Notes: generated from the letters alone by a model not told the origin. Positions 1 to 8,131 are shown, counted from the first letter of the stretch. The stretch: 64,000 nucleotides of DNA from PMP191F sp047602185 (GCA_047602185.1 JASGHY010000001.1:3162001-3226000), one strand, 5' to 3'. Program-made: numbers and translations.

Positions 1-545
1 TGCTCGATGAAATAGGTCGCGGTACCTCTACCTATGATGGTATTTCCATAGCCTGGAGCATTGCAGAATACCTGCACCAGGCGCCACAGGCTCCTAAAAC
101 CCTGTTTGCCACGCACTACCATGAGCTGAACGAGCTGGAAAACAAAATGCCACGCATCCGTAACTACCATGTTACCAACAAAGAAGTGGGCAACAAGATC
201 ATCTTCCTTCGCAAACTGGCACCCGGTGGCAGTACGCATAGCTTTGGTATTCATGTGGCTAAAATGGCAGGGATGCCTCCTGCCCTTATTCAGCGCGCCA
301 ACGAAATTCTCCATCACCTCGAAGAAAAGAACGTAGACAATACCCCTGATACAGAAGGCGCCAAAAAGAACCTTGATCAGCAGGTAAAACAGATCCCGAT
401 GCAGAAAATGCAGCTTTCGATCTTCGACGCCCATACCGAAACCTTCCAAGACATCCGAAGTCTGCTCGAAAACATTGATATTAATCGTCTTACACCAGTA
501 GAAGCACTCCTGAAGCTAAATGAGATCAAGGGGCTGCTAAAATAG
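1..545 (+). CDS. mutS: DNA mismatch repair protein MutS, C-terminal part
   Basis: This is the last 180 codons or so of mutS; the 5' part lies outside the window. The visible protein starts at the Walker B segment (LDEIGRGTSTYDG), followed by FATHYHELNEL and the helix-rich C-terminal dimerisation region with GGSTHSFGIHVAKMAG and ALIQRANEIL. These are hallmark MutS ATPase motifs, so the protein recognises mismatches and clamps DNA in an ATP-dependent way. The reading frame is open from base 3 to the TAG at 543-545. No gene follows on this strand for 1.37 kb, so it is probably the end of its transcript. The C-terminal segment is of normal length with no sign of truncation. Confidence 0.95.
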   Translation, partial: LDEIGRGTSTYDGISIAWSIAEYLHQAPQAPKTLFATHYHELNELENKMPRIRNYHVTNKEVGNKIIFLRKLAPGGSTHSFGIHVAKMAGMPPALIQRANEILHHLEEKNVDNTPDTEGAKKNLDQQVKQIPMQKMQLSIFDAHTETFQDIRSLLENIDINRLTPVEALLKLNEIKGLLK

Positions 546-605
546 ATGCCGGTTACAGGATACAAGATGCAGGATACTGGTTGCTTCGATAACAAGCCTC
601 CATAC

Positions 606-708
606 CTCGATGTCATTGAACTAGCTCCGGAGGAGCTGCCTGTTTATAGCCCCCCATTTGTTTATGGAATTCAGCTCCGGAGGAGCTTCCTGTAAGGCAC
701 AGCCCCCC
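606..708. repeat. Palindromic AGCTCCGGAGGAGCT module, copy 1
   Basis: Two copies of the perfect palindrome AGCTCCGGAGGAGCT, each followed by nCCTGT, lie about 45 bp apart after a GATGTCATTGAACTA segment. The same composite, with variations, recurs at 1400-1560. It looks like a REP-like intergenic element able to form strong hairpins. Confidence 0.7.
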
Positions 709-1205
709 TGCCGGAAGCACGACCCGCTCATGCGATCATTCCTGCCAAACACAAGGCCATGATATAATCTCTTGGAAACGAACACCTATCCGCTTCAGCC
801 GGTTGGCAACTGCTGTAGCATGAGGCATACATTTCACTTCCTTGCCTCGCCCTTCAGGACGGGGAATAAGCAATCAGCGGGCAATCTCAAAATACCTCAA
901 TCTTCAAAATCAGCAATCTCCCCCAAATCCACGTTTTTTAGAAAATGCGCTTTTAACATGGACCCCAATCGAACCCGGGAACCACCAGTAGGCTTACGAT
1001 CCCGGGCAGTCGTGAGTACAGAAGGCTAAATTGTTGAATCAACTTATAGCCAGCAGCTACAACAATCAAACAATACAACCATCAAGCCATCACAATCAAT
1101 TCCCAAACCTCCTTGTACCCTGTTTCCCGGGCCTTTAAAGCCATTTTGGCCCTAACGCTTTCATTTACAATCAATACCGAACTATACCTGGGCCTATACA
1201 GCTTA

Positions 1206-1318
1206 TTGCTTCATTCTTTATTCGTTCGTACCAAACCCTTATTTTATGCGCTCTTAGGGCGAACAAATACCGAAGGAAATACGGACCAATACCGAAGCAA
1301 TAGCGAAGGAATACCGAA
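1206..1318. repeat. Dispersed repeat of about 100 bp, copy A
   Basis: The stretch with CGTACCAAACCCTTA, ATGCGCTCTTAGGGCGAAC and then AATACCGAAGGAAATACGGA is almost identical to 59774-59878. The 3' part is made of degenerate ATACCGAAG / ATACGGAC units. Both copies lie in long gene-free gaps. Confidence 0.75.
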
Positions 1319-1399
1319 TTAAACCCCTGCCAGTACAGAACCTGTCTGGTACCAGGGTTAGCCAAAAGCAGAAAAAGACACGGAATACCGGATACGATG

Positions 1400-1560
1400 T
1401 TCCTCCATCAATGTTATTGAATTAAGCTCCGGAGGATTTACCTGCTTATAGGAAATCAATTTTAGAAGGTATTCAGCTCCGGTAGGAGCTAGCTTCCTGT
1501 AAAGCTCCTACCGGAGCCGCGACACGCTTATCAATGTCGTTGAATAAAGTGCCTGGTGAA
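1400..1560. repeat. Palindromic AGCTCC module, copy 2
   Basis: It has the same order of elements as 606-708: ATCAATGTTATTGAATTA, then AGCTCCGGAGGA, then AGCTCCGGTAGGAGCT and its inverse AGCTCCTACCGGAGC, then ATCAATGTCGTTGAATAA. The inner pair can form a long hairpin. Confidence 0.65.
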
Positions 1561-1810
1561 CACACCCGCTACGGAGCACTCCCCGGCGGATGTCCCCACC
1601 CGCCGGAATTAAACTTCTTAATTACATGACATTGAACCCCATATTCCGGTCATCCAACCCCTGATTCCCAATTCCCCCATCCGCACATTATTCCGCGTTA
1701 AGCGTTAGACGTTGAGCGTTCAGCATCTCCATACATCAGCCAATTCGCACATTAAATCCACAGCTTTGCCATCTCCTCACCAAACAACTGTTAGTCTGGT
1801 TTTTTCCTCC

Positions 1811-1818
1811 TAACTTTG
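1811..1818 (+). promoter_or_regulatory. Promoter -7 box TAACTTTG of gcvP
   Basis: TAACTTTG matches the Bacteroidota -7 consensus TAnnTTTG exactly and is the only such match close to gcvP. It would place the transcript start near 1825 and leave a leader of roughly 95 bases. No convincing -33 TTTG was found at the usual spacing. Confidence 0.5.
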
Positions 1819-1918
1819 CACATCTTTTTATCAACAGGCTTACCGGTAACCTGACCGGACACCACCTTGCGTATGGGAAAAGAATTAATTCTCAACATTT
1901 TACAATCACAATAGCAAT

Positions 1919-4795
1919 ATGAATCTATTCGAACAGCAAAGTGCTGAATTCATTCATCGTCACATTGGACCCACTGAAAAGGAAACCAAAAGAATGCTGG
2001 CTACCATTGGTGAGCCCAGCGTGGAAGAGCTGGTAAACAAAACCGTACCCGCTTCTATCCGTATGAACAGTGTGCTTGGTATTCCGGCTTCTATGAGTGA
2101 GCATGATTACCTCCATCACATCAAAGAGGTATCTCTGAAAAACAAGTTGCTGAAAAACTACATTGGCCAGGGTTATTACGACACCATTACACCCAGTGTA
2201 ATTCTGCGCAACATCTTCGAAAACCCAGGTTGGTACACACAGTACACTCCCTACCAGGCAGAGATCTCACAGGGCCGCCTGGAAAGCCTGCTGAACTTCC
2301 AGACCATGGTGGCAGACCTTACCGCATTGCCGCTCACCAACGCATCACTGCTGGATGAGGCAACTGCTGCTGCTGAAGCCATGACCATGTTCTTCAATAC
2401 ACTCAACAAGGATCATGAGCATATTACCCGTCCTAAATTCTTTGTAGACCACGATACCTTCCCCCAGACCAAAGATGTGATTGTAACCCGTGCTGTTCCG
2501 GTGGGTATTGAGGTGGTGTTTGGCGATTACCGCAAAGCAACTTTCGACGAAAGCTATTTTGGTGCGCTGGTACAATATCCCAACGACAAAGGTTCTATTG
2601 AAGATTATCGTTCTTTCATCAATAAAGTACACGAGGCAAACGCTTACGTGGTAATGACCACCGACCTGCTGGCATTAACCCTGTTAACGCCTCCCGGTGA
2701 GCTGGGTGCTGATGTTGCCTGTGGTTCTGCACAACGTTTTGGTGTACCCCTGGGCTTCGGCGGACCTCACGCTGCATTCTTTGCTGCCAAAGATGATTTC
2801 AAACGCAGCATTCCCGGCCGTATCATTGGTGTAAGTATCGATGCACAGGGCAACCGTGCATTGCGTATGGCCCTGCAGACAAGAGAACAACACATCAAAC
2901 GCGAAAAGGCAACTTCCAACATCTGTACCGCACAGGCATTGCTGGCCAATATGGCTGCTATGTACGCTGTATTCCACGGCCCTGATGGATTGAAAGACAT
3001 TGCTAAACGCGTATCTATACTCGCAAATGCGCTGGCACAGGAACTGGAAGCTGAAGACTACGAAGTAGTATACAAATCATTCTTCGATACAGTAGTGATC
3101 AAAGTAGCAGATACCGAAGCCATCCGTGCAAAAGCTGAAGCTGCCGGGCTCAACTTCCGTTATTTTGAAAACAACCTGGTAGGTATTTCATTGGATGAAA
3201 CCACTACCCTGTCTGATGTACTGGATATTCTGCTGGTACTGGACCAGGAGAATGAACACAGCGTAGCTGGTTTTGAGATCAGCGAAGATGCTACCCTTGA
3301 TAATATTCCTTCATCACTGGTACGTACTTCCACTTTCTTAACACATCCTACTTTCAACACGCATCACAGCGAAACGCAGATGATGCGTTACATCAAACAG
3401 CTGGAGAATAAAGACCTTTCTTTAAATACATCTATGATCTCGCTGGGCTCCTGCACCATGAAACTGAATGCAGCCAGCGAAATGATGCCTTTAAGCTGGG
3501 CTCACTGGAGCAAGATCCATCCTTTTGCACCAAAAGACCAGACACAGGGTTACCTGCAGATCGTAAATGAACTGTCAAAATATTTGTGCGAGATCACAGC
3601 ATTTGATGCATGCAGCCTGCAGCCCAACAGTGGAGCACAGGGCGAGTATGCCGGCTTGCTGGTTATCCGCGCTTACCACGAAAGCCGTGGCGATCATCAT
3701 CGTAATGTAATGCTGATCCCCATCTCTGCACACGGTACCAACCCTGCCAGTGCCGTAATGGCCGGTATGAAAGTGGTAGTGGTAAAAGCACTGGAAAATG
3801 GTTATATCGATACTGCCGATCTGAAAGCAAAAGCAGAACATCACGCAGCCAACCTGGCCGGTGTAATGATCACTTACCCCAGTACCTACGGTGTGTACGA
3901 AGAAACAGTGAAAGAGATCACAGCCATCATTCACCAGCATGGCGGACAGGTGTACATGGACGGTGCCAACATGAATGCACAGGTAGGTTTAACAGCTCCC
4001 GGATTGATCGGAGCAGACGTTTGTCACCTCAACCTGCACAAAACATTCGCTATCCCTCACGGTGGCGGTGGTCCTGGCATGGGCCCTATTTGTGTAAAAG
4101 AGCACCTCGCACAATTCTTACCCGGTCACGCATCGCTCAATAGCAATGGTGCGGTAAGTGCAGCTCCTTATGGCTCTGCTTCCATCCTGCTGATCAGTTA
4201 CGGTTACATCCGTATGCTGGGTGCAGAAGGTGTGAAAAAAGCAACAGAGTTCGCTATCCTCAATGCAAACTACATGCGTGCAAAACTGGAAGCGCAATAC
4301 GATATCCTGTACACCAACCACAATGGCGAGTGTGCGCACGAGTTTATTGTAGACCTGCGTCCTTTCAAGAAAAGTGCAGACATTGAAGCAGAAGACATTG
4401 CAAAACGCCTGATGGATTATGGCTTCCATGCTCCTACCATGAGCTTCCCGGTACCAGGCACTATCATGATCGAGCCTACCGAAAGTGAAGACAAAGCTGA
4501 GTTGGATCGTTTCTGCGATGCATTGCTGAACATCCGTGAAGAGATCCGTGCTGTTGAAGAAGGTAAAGCTGATAAAAAAGACAATGCATTGAAAAATGCA
4601 CCACATACACAGTTTGTAGTATGCAATTCAGAATGGGCACATGGCTATACCCGTGAGGAAGCAGCTTACCCATTGGCTTATGTTCGCGAAAACAAATTCT
4701 GGCCTTCAGTAGCACGCGTAAACAATACACACGGCGACAGAAACCTGATCTGTACCTGCGAACCTGTTAGCAGCTATGCTGAATTGGAAGGATAG
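1919..4795 (+). CDS. gcvP: Glycine dehydrogenase (decarboxylating), P-protein
   Basis: This is the pyridoxal-phosphate subunit of the glycine cleavage system; it decarboxylates glycine and passes the aminomethyl group to the lipoylated H-protein in the cytoplasm. At 958 residues it is the fused, homodimeric form with both halves. The N-terminal half starts with FIHRHIGPTEKET. The C-terminal half has the PLP-binding site NLHKTFAIPHGGGGPGMGP, with the Schiff-base lysine at about residue 708, and ends with CTCEPVSSYAE. ATG is preceded by an A-rich leader. No gcvT or gcvH lies in the window, so the system is scattered as in many Bacteroidota. A hairpin follows at 4862-4888. The assignment is firm. 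Confidence 0.97.
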   Translation: MNLFEQQSAEFIHRHIGPTEKETKRMLATIGEPSVEELVNKTVPASIRMNSVLGIPASMSEHDYLHHIKEVSLKNKLLKNYIGQGYYDTITPSVILRNIFENPGWYTQYTPYQAEISQGRLESLLNFQTMVADLTALPLTNASLLDEATAAAEAMTMFFNTLNKDHEHITRPKFFVDHDTFPQTKDVIVTRAVPVGIEVVFGDYRKATFDESYFGALVQYPNDKGSIEDYRSFINKVHEANAYVVMTTDLLALTLLTPPGELGADVACGSAQRFGVPLGFGGPHAAFFAAKDDFKRSIPGRIIGVSIDAQGNRALRMALQTREQHIKREKATSNICTAQALLANMAAMYAVFHGPDGLKDIAKRVSILANALAQELEAEDYEVVYKSFFDTVVIKVADTEAIRAKAEAAGLNFRYFENNLVGISLDETTTLSDVLDILLVLDQENEHSVAGFEISEDATLDNIPSSLVRTSTFLTHPTFNTHHSETQMMRYIKQLENKDLSLNTSMISLGSCTMKLNAASEMMPLSWAHWSKIHPFAPKDQTQGYLQIVNELSKYLCEITAFDACSLQPNSGAQGEYAGLLVIRAYHESRGDHHRNVMLIPISAHGTNPASAVMAGMKVVVVKALENGYIDTADLKAKAEHHAANLAGVMITYPSTYGVYEETVKEITAIIHQHGGQVYMDGANMNAQVGLTAPGLIGADVCHLNLHKTFAIPHGGGGPGMGPICVKEHLAQFLPGHASLNSNGAVSAAPYGSASILLISYGYIRMLGAEGVKKATEFAILNANYMRAKLEAQYDILYTNHNGECAHEFIVDLRPFKKSADIEAEDIAKRLMDYGFHAPTMSFPVPGTIMIEPTESEDKAELDRFCDALLNIREEIRAVEEGKADKKDNALKNAPHTQFVVCNSEWAHGYTREEAAYPLAYVRENKFWPSVARVNNTHGDRNLICTCEPVSSYAELEG

Positions 4796-4861
4796 TGTGG
4801 TGGTGAGTGGTGAGTGGTCAGTTGTGAATAGTAAATGACCAATAGTCAATAATAAAATTAA

Positions 4862-4888
4862 AGCTCTGCGCAGGCAGGGCTTTTTTTG
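4862..4888 (+). terminator. Rho-independent terminator after gcvP
   Basis: An 8-bp stem (AGCTCTGC pairing with GCAGGGCT, one wobble) is followed by seven T. It is located 66 bases after the gcvP stop. Confidence 0.75.
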
Positions 4889-4916
4889 TCCAATAGCATG
4901 AAAAACAAAAAACGAT

Positions 4917-5363
4917 ATGAGCCAATATGACAAGTATGAGTTCATCGAAGCTTCATCAGATAGTACCCTTTTTTCATTTGCAAGCACAGGCCCCAATGGA
5001 GTAGTTGAGAAAGTCGTTCAATTTTCAAAAACCACAACACATGGTGTTTATAATCTTGCTTTTGGAAACATTGATGAATCAGGAGATATTGATGACAAAA
5101 CAACCAATAATAATAAGGACAGAAATAAAATATTGGCTACCATCGCAGCAATTGTTTACATGTTTACAGAAGAATATCCCGATCGATATGTATTCTTTAC
5201 AGGCAGCACAAAAGAAAGAACACGTTTATACAGAATGGCTATTAATTTGAATTTTCAGGAACTGTCCCTTTCATTTAACATTTACGGCATATTGGAAAGC
5301 TCAGAGACAGAGCCTTTTAAAGCATCTCAGAACTATAAAGGCTTTTTGATACATCGCAAATAA
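4917..5363 (+). CDS. DUF6934-type protein, first gene of a two-gene module
   Basis: A 148-residue cytosolic protein of unknown function. The N-terminal YEFIEASSDSTLFSFASTGPNGVVEKVVQF, the VYNLAFGNID segment followed by DRNKILATIAAIVYMFTEEYPDRYVFFTGSTKERTRLYRMAI, and the terminal FLIHRK fit a family I recall from Bacteroidota as DUF6934. The assignment is from memory and was not searched. There is no signal peptide or membrane segment. A 51-codon gene starts 17 bases after its stop, and in my recollection such proteins are commonly followed by a small basic partner, which would resemble a toxin-antitoxin layout. That role is inference only. The pair is AT-rich compared with gcvP, which suggests accessory DNA. 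Confidence 0.75.
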   Translation: MSQYDKYEFIEASSDSTLFSFASTGPNGVVEKVVQFSKTTTHGVYNLAFGNIDESGDIDDKTTNNNKDRNKILATIAAIVYMFTEEYPDRYVFFTGSTKERTRLYRMAINLNFQELSLSFNIYGILESSETEPFKASQNYKGFLIHRK

Positions 5364-5380
5364 ATACTATATTTACAGAA

Positions 5381-5536
5381 ATGAAGCATCCTTCTAAAAT
5401 ATCGGATGATAAGGCTAAATCAATCATTAAAACCAGGATAAAGAAAAGCCTGGATAAATATTCAAGTGAAGTATTGTTTCCGGATAAATTAGCCAAAGCA
5501 AACAAGCTACTTAAAGGTGTTAAACTACCAGAATAA
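5381..5536 (+). CDS. Small basic protein, partner of the upstream DUF6934-type protein
   Basis: A 51-residue ORF (begins MKHPSKISDDKAKS, ends KANKLLKGVKLPE) that starts 17 bases after the upstream stop, so the two are probably cotranscribed. It is rich in lysine with a predicted helical C-terminus. The small size and fixed position behind the larger gene suggest a partner or antitoxin-like protein, but no known antitoxin fold can be named from the sequence. Its TAA at 5534-5536 is followed directly by the 3-bp target duplication of the IS element, so the coding region escaped interruption but was separated from the downstream terminator at 6869. Confidence 0.6.
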   Translation: MKHPSKISDDKAKSIIKTRIKKSLDKYSSEVLFPDKLAKANKLLKGVKLPE

Positions 5537-5590
5537 AATTGAGTCGTCCTAAAATAGGTTGACAGTTTTAAAAATAGTTCCCGGTTGTCT

Positions 5591-6475
5591 TTAGATAGCC
5601 GGGATTTTTTGTTTATGCACCTGTTCAGGTGTTTTCATGTGTAAAGATAAATGAGGTCTGTATTGGTTATAAAGACTGATTGCTTCATGTATTATTCTTA
5701 TTGCTAACTGCTTATTTATTAATGTTCTTTCCGGATAAAATTCTTCCTTTATTGTTTTATTCATTCTCTCTGCCAGCGCGTTTTCATAAGGATCACCATT
5801 TTCCGTCATACTCATGGTAATCTTATTATTATGGGCTATCTGAACATAATCATAACTACAGTATTGAACACCTCTGTCAGAATGATGGATCAATTGCCCA
5901 CTATAACACCTGGATTGAATAGCCATTTTTAATGCCTGGGACACTGTAACAACTTCCATATTATCGCTAACACTATAGCCCATAATTTTTCTGCTGTATG
6001 CATCTGTGACAAGGCTTAAATAAAGGTTACCCTCGGATGTCTTCAGATAGGTAATGTCACTAACCCAAACCTGTTCAGGTCTTGTAATTGCCACCTCTTT
6101 TATCAGGTTGGGATATTTCCTCAGCCAATGATTAGAGTTCGTGGTCTGAACATACCTACGACGAGGTTTGATCAATAAATTACAGGACCGCATCCAGTCG
6201 AATAGTTTATCCCGCCCCACCTTGATAGCCTGTAGTCGCAATGCAGGTTGAATAAGGTGATAAAGCTTACGGATACCTATCCGTGGCAGGCATTTACGTT
6301 GCCCGTCAACAAGCTCTTTTACAATGGTTTTGACTGCATCTGTCTTGACTTGATTGCATGCCAGCTTGTAATAATATTGCCGGCTAAAGCCAAGTGTTTG
6401 CGCTATTCGCTTTGTGCCTCCGACCCTGCTACATCCCCCTGTCCTGCGGAAGCCTGACGTGACAGCGGTAAATAC
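5591..6475 (-). CDS. IS3-family transposase OrfB (DDE integrase domain), made by -1 frameshift from OrfA
   Basis: This is the catalytic part of the transposase. The integrase core is complete: the first Asp in VWVSDITYLKT, the second in HHSDRGVQY, and the Glu in ENALAERMNKTIKEEF, ending with SLYNQYRPHLSLHMKTPEQVH. The frame has no start of its own near the family's usual position; a TTG at 6241 would remove the N-terminal helical region. The frame is open upstream through RIAQTLGFSRQYYYKL to the slippery site at 6475-6481, where it joins orfA by a -1 shift. I therefore give the OrfB-specific part of the fusion rather than an independent ORF. Expression as an OrfAB fusion is the known pattern of IS3 elements. 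Confidence 0.88.
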   Translation of the reverse strand, partial: VFTAVTSGFRRTGGCSRVGGTKRIAQTLGFSRQYYYKLACNQVKTDAVKTIVKELVDGQRKCLPRIGIRKLYHLIQPALRLQAIKVGRDKLFDWMRSCNLLIKPRRRYVQTTNSNHWLRKYPNLIKEVAITRPEQVWVSDITYLKTSEGNLYLSLVTDAYSRKIMGYSVSDNMEVVTVSQALKMAIQSRCYSGQLIHHSDRGVQYCSYDYVQIAHNNKITMSMTENGDPYENALAERMNKTIKEEFYPERTLINKQLAIRIIHEAISLYNQYRPHLSLHMKTPEQVHKQKIPAI

Positions 6476-6813
6476 TTTTTTCTGATCTCTGTGCCAAGCA
6501 TATCATCGGCCACGTCTATAGCCTTGTTCAGAATTTCTTTTTCCTGCTCAAGTCGCTTAATCTTTTTCTCTAACTCACGGATCTGCTTATTAGGGGTATT
6601 CTTTTTCATATCGGTTGATTCATGCCAGTCCAATCTACCATGTTTTCTTAACCACACCAAAACGGTGCTACGACCTTGAATACCATATTTGAGCTGAGCT
6701 TGTTTGTACGTTAGGTCGCCTTTTTCTACTTCATCAATCACTTGAAGTTTGAAGGCAAGACTGTAATCTTTTTGAGTCCGTTTTAAACATGAGGGAGATC
6801 CGGTATTGACCAT
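6403..6813 (-). CDS. IS3-family transposase OrfA (helix-turn-helix protein)
   Basis: A 136-residue protein starting at an ATG 41 bases inside the right end of the element. It has the HTH_Tnp region (YSLAFKLQVIDEVEKGDLTYKQ, then AQLKYGIQGRSTVLVWLRKHG) that binds the terminal repeats, followed by a leucine-zipper-like coiled coil (IRELEKKIKRLEQEKEILNKAI) that serves dimerisation and interaction with the OrfAB fusion. The slippery heptamer A AAA AAG lies in frame about 25 codons before the stop. OrfA alone normally regulates transposition. Confidence 0.9.
   Translation of the reverse strand: MVNTGSPSCLKRTQKDYSLAFKLQVIDEVEKGDLTYKQAQLKYGIQGRSTVLVWLRKHGRLDWHESTDMKKNTPNKQIRELEKKIKRLEQEKEILNKAIDVADDMLGTEIRKKYLPLSRQASAGQGDVAGSEAQSE
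6475..6481 (-). promoter_or_regulatory. Programmed -1 frameshift site A AAA AAG
   Basis: On the minus strand the heptamer A AAA AAG lies in the orfA zero frame (codons AAA AAG). A slip by one base places ribosomes exactly in the open orfB frame. This is one of the standard slippery sequences of IS3-family elements. Confidence 0.85.
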
Positions 6814-6868
6814 AGTTTGACACTTTTTGTGTCAACTTATTTCAGGACGCTACAAATATTTAAATAAA

Positions 6869-6898
6869 AAAGCCCGGCATGCAATGCCGGGCTTTTTT
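6869..6898 (+). terminator. Terminator just beyond the IS element
   Basis: Perfect 12-bp stem (AAAGCCCGGCAT / ATGCCGGGCTTT) with a GCA loop and a T run. It lies 14 bases beyond the IS end. Without the IS it would end the DUF6934-type two-gene unit about 17 bases after its stop, so it probably belonged to that unit. Confidence 0.85.
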
Positions 6899-7069
6899 AT
6901 TTCTGCGCTTCAACTACACCTGCTATTAATAAACCCTCCCCTATAATGTCGTCCTGAGGAACGAAGGACCTAACCCTGCCACACTATAAACCAGCTTGCC
7001 TTAATAGCAATTACCGCTCTTGACAACTTCACTACAAAACTGTAGATTTAGATCCTAAACACCCCAAAC

Positions 7070-7237
7070 ATGAAATTACTTTATCTGAGCATGCCCGGAG
7101 GAGCAGAATGGATTATTATACTCCTGGTAATAATTGGCATTCCTGTATTTCTCTATAGACTGGGATATAGTATTGGTAAAAAAGCAGGAAAACTTGAAGC
7201 CTATAAAGAATTTCACGATCAGCAAAAGACTGCTTAA
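7070..7237 (+). CDS. Small single-span membrane protein
   Basis: A 55-residue ORF (MKLLYLSMPGGAEW, then IIILLVIIGIPVFLYRLGY, then a charged tail ending HDQQKTA). One transmembrane helix covers about residues 15-33, followed by a positively charged cytoplasmic segment (GKKAGKLEAYKEF). The ATG is preceded by an A/C-rich leader. Such short membrane proteins are common in Bacteroidota but no family can be named. The stop is followed at once by the GC-rich dispersed palindrome at 7241. Confidence 0.5.
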   Translation: MKLLYLSMPGGAEWIIILLVIIGIPVFLYRLGYSIGKKAGKLEAYKEFHDQQKTA

Positions 7238-7240
7238 TAG

Positions 7241-7280
7241 ACCGTGCTCCCCGGCTGGTGTCCCCACCGGCCGGAATCAA
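7241..7280. repeat. CCGGCTGGTGTCCCCACCGG palindrome, dispersed family
   Basis: GC-rich inverted repeat related to sequences at 1575-1618, 38437-38470 and 59661-59727. It lies between convergent genes and could form a hairpin. Confidence 0.6.
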
Positions 7281-7300
7281 CTTCCTCTGCTGTTATTGAT

Positions 7301-8131
7301 CTACCTTCTTCCAAAAAATCTGAACCCGGCAGTAACGATCCATTCCCCGTACTTAATACGGGGATTATATTTCACCCCTTCCATATCATACTCTTTATTG
7401 CCAACAATACCACTGGTGCCGGCTTTCAGATAAACCATCGTACCACTGGTATGCTCTTTATTACGATCTATTACAAAATCAAAGCCTATACCAGCCTGGT
7501 AACTCAACCTGTATTGATCGCCTGAAACAGACTGGTTATTCTGCACTATATCCGCAATGCTGCCCGGTGTATTATTTACAATAACCGGTGATGAATAACT
7601 AAGCTGGGCGATCCGCATTCCCAAACCGGCATAGGGATAAATATTAACAGCAGGAGATTTCACAAAATCATATCCTACATCCACCAGCACAACACTGTTG
7701 TAAGATGCTTTTATCTTTTCATCATCATGCCGAGAAGTTCGCTTGATCCCCAACCCGGCATAAGTGATATCCCATACAAACCGTTGCTTTTTAATTGTAA
7801 ATCCAAAACCATACTGACCTACTACATTTCCAAAAGCAGGAAACCCTTCTGCTGCAATAGATGCATTCAGTACGTCATAATCAGCCCCTGCGAGGCTCAG
7901 GAAAATATTAAAGGAAGTGTAAGCATCTGATCGTTCCAGCCTGTCATTGATCTTCTGTTGTAATTCCTGGTATGCTTCAGACGCTTTCAGGGAGTCATAA
8001 GCTCGTTTCTGAAGGTCATACAACTGGCGCCTGTAAAGCCTTAGGGAATCTTTGGGTTTAGTTTCTTCTTTGGTATGCTGTGCAGTACCTGCTAACGGAA
8101 GTAGGATAAGCAGTGCAATAACAATTTTCAT
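7301..8131 (-). CDS. Outer-membrane beta-barrel-like protein, paralogue of the next gene
   Basis: A 276-residue exported protein. The ATG at 8131 gives a good signal peptide (MKIVIALLILLPLAGTAQ); the frame is open a little further but only a TTG lies there. A charged helical stretch (SLRLYRRQLYDLQKRAYDSL) precedes a C-terminal half of alternating strands typical of small outer-membrane barrels (VNIYPYAGLGMRIAQLSY, YRLSYQAGIGFDFVID, WIVTAGFRFFGRR, aromatic C-terminus). It is clearly related over its full length to the protein at 8194, which ends 62 bases upstream of its start, so the two arose by tandem duplication and probably form one transcript. Function unknown; the barrel reading is an inference from pattern. 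Confidence 0.75.
   Translation of the reverse strand: MKIVIALLILLPLAGTAQHTKEETKPKDSLRLYRRQLYDLQKRAYDSLKASEAYQELQQKINDRLERSDAYTSFNIFLSLAGADYDVLNASIAAEGFPAFGNVVGQYGFGFTIKKQRFVWDITYAGLGIKRTSRHDDEKIKASYNSVVLVDVGYDFVKSPAVNIYPYAGLGMRIAQLSYSSPVIVNNTPGSIADIVQNNQSVSGDQYRLSYQAGIGFDFVIDRNKEHTSGTMVYLKAGTSGIVGNKEYDMEGVKYNPRIKYGEWIVTAGFRFFGRR

Larger units (their letters stand above)
546..1918. other. Repeat-rich gap without a convincing gene
   Basis: The 1.37 kb between mutS and gcvP holds no ORF with protein-like composition. It contains two GGA-centred palindromic modules (about 606-708 and 1400-1560), a dispersed repeat with a second copy near 59.8 kb (1206-1318), a GC-rich CCGGCnGGTG-type palindrome (1575-1618), a GCGTTAAGCGTTCAGC-type word (about 1696-1724) and the gcvP promoter at the right end. 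Confidence 0.7.
5540..6854 (-). mobile_element. IS3-family insertion sequence, apparently intact
   Basis: A 1315-bp element with imperfect terminal inverted repeats of about 25 bp (5540-5564 and 6830-6854, 20 of 25 positions matching, sharing CGTCCT and GTTGACA). It is flanked by the 3-bp direct repeat AAT (5537-5539 and 6855-6857). It carries orfA and orfB on the minus strand with a classical frameshift site between them. Intact reading frames, matching ends and a clear target duplication suggest a recent insertion. Confidence 0.92.

Noticed and set aside
959..1025. tRNA-like segment (GGGTTCGATTGGGG on the minus strand)
   Set aside because: The T-loop-like sequence has no complementary T-stem and no matching acceptor or anticodon arms, so it is probably chance or a degraded remnant.
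1113..1322. 69-codon ORF on the plus strand
   Set aside because: It runs over the dispersed repeat copy A, and its composition is not protein-like; the second copy at 59.8 kb does not preserve the frame.
1780..1918. Possible glycine riboswitch before gcvP
   Set aside because: The leader is about 95 bases, AT-rich, and I see no tandem aptamer-like hairpins or conserved core.
5591..6241. orfB as an independent gene starting at 6241
   Set aside because: The start would be a TTG and would miss the N-terminal part; the open -1 frame and the slippery site show that it is made as a fusion.
7134..7433. 99-codon and overlapping plus-strand ORFs near 7.2 kb
   Set aside because: They are shadows of the small membrane protein, the GC-rich palindrome and the 3' end of the barrel protein gene.
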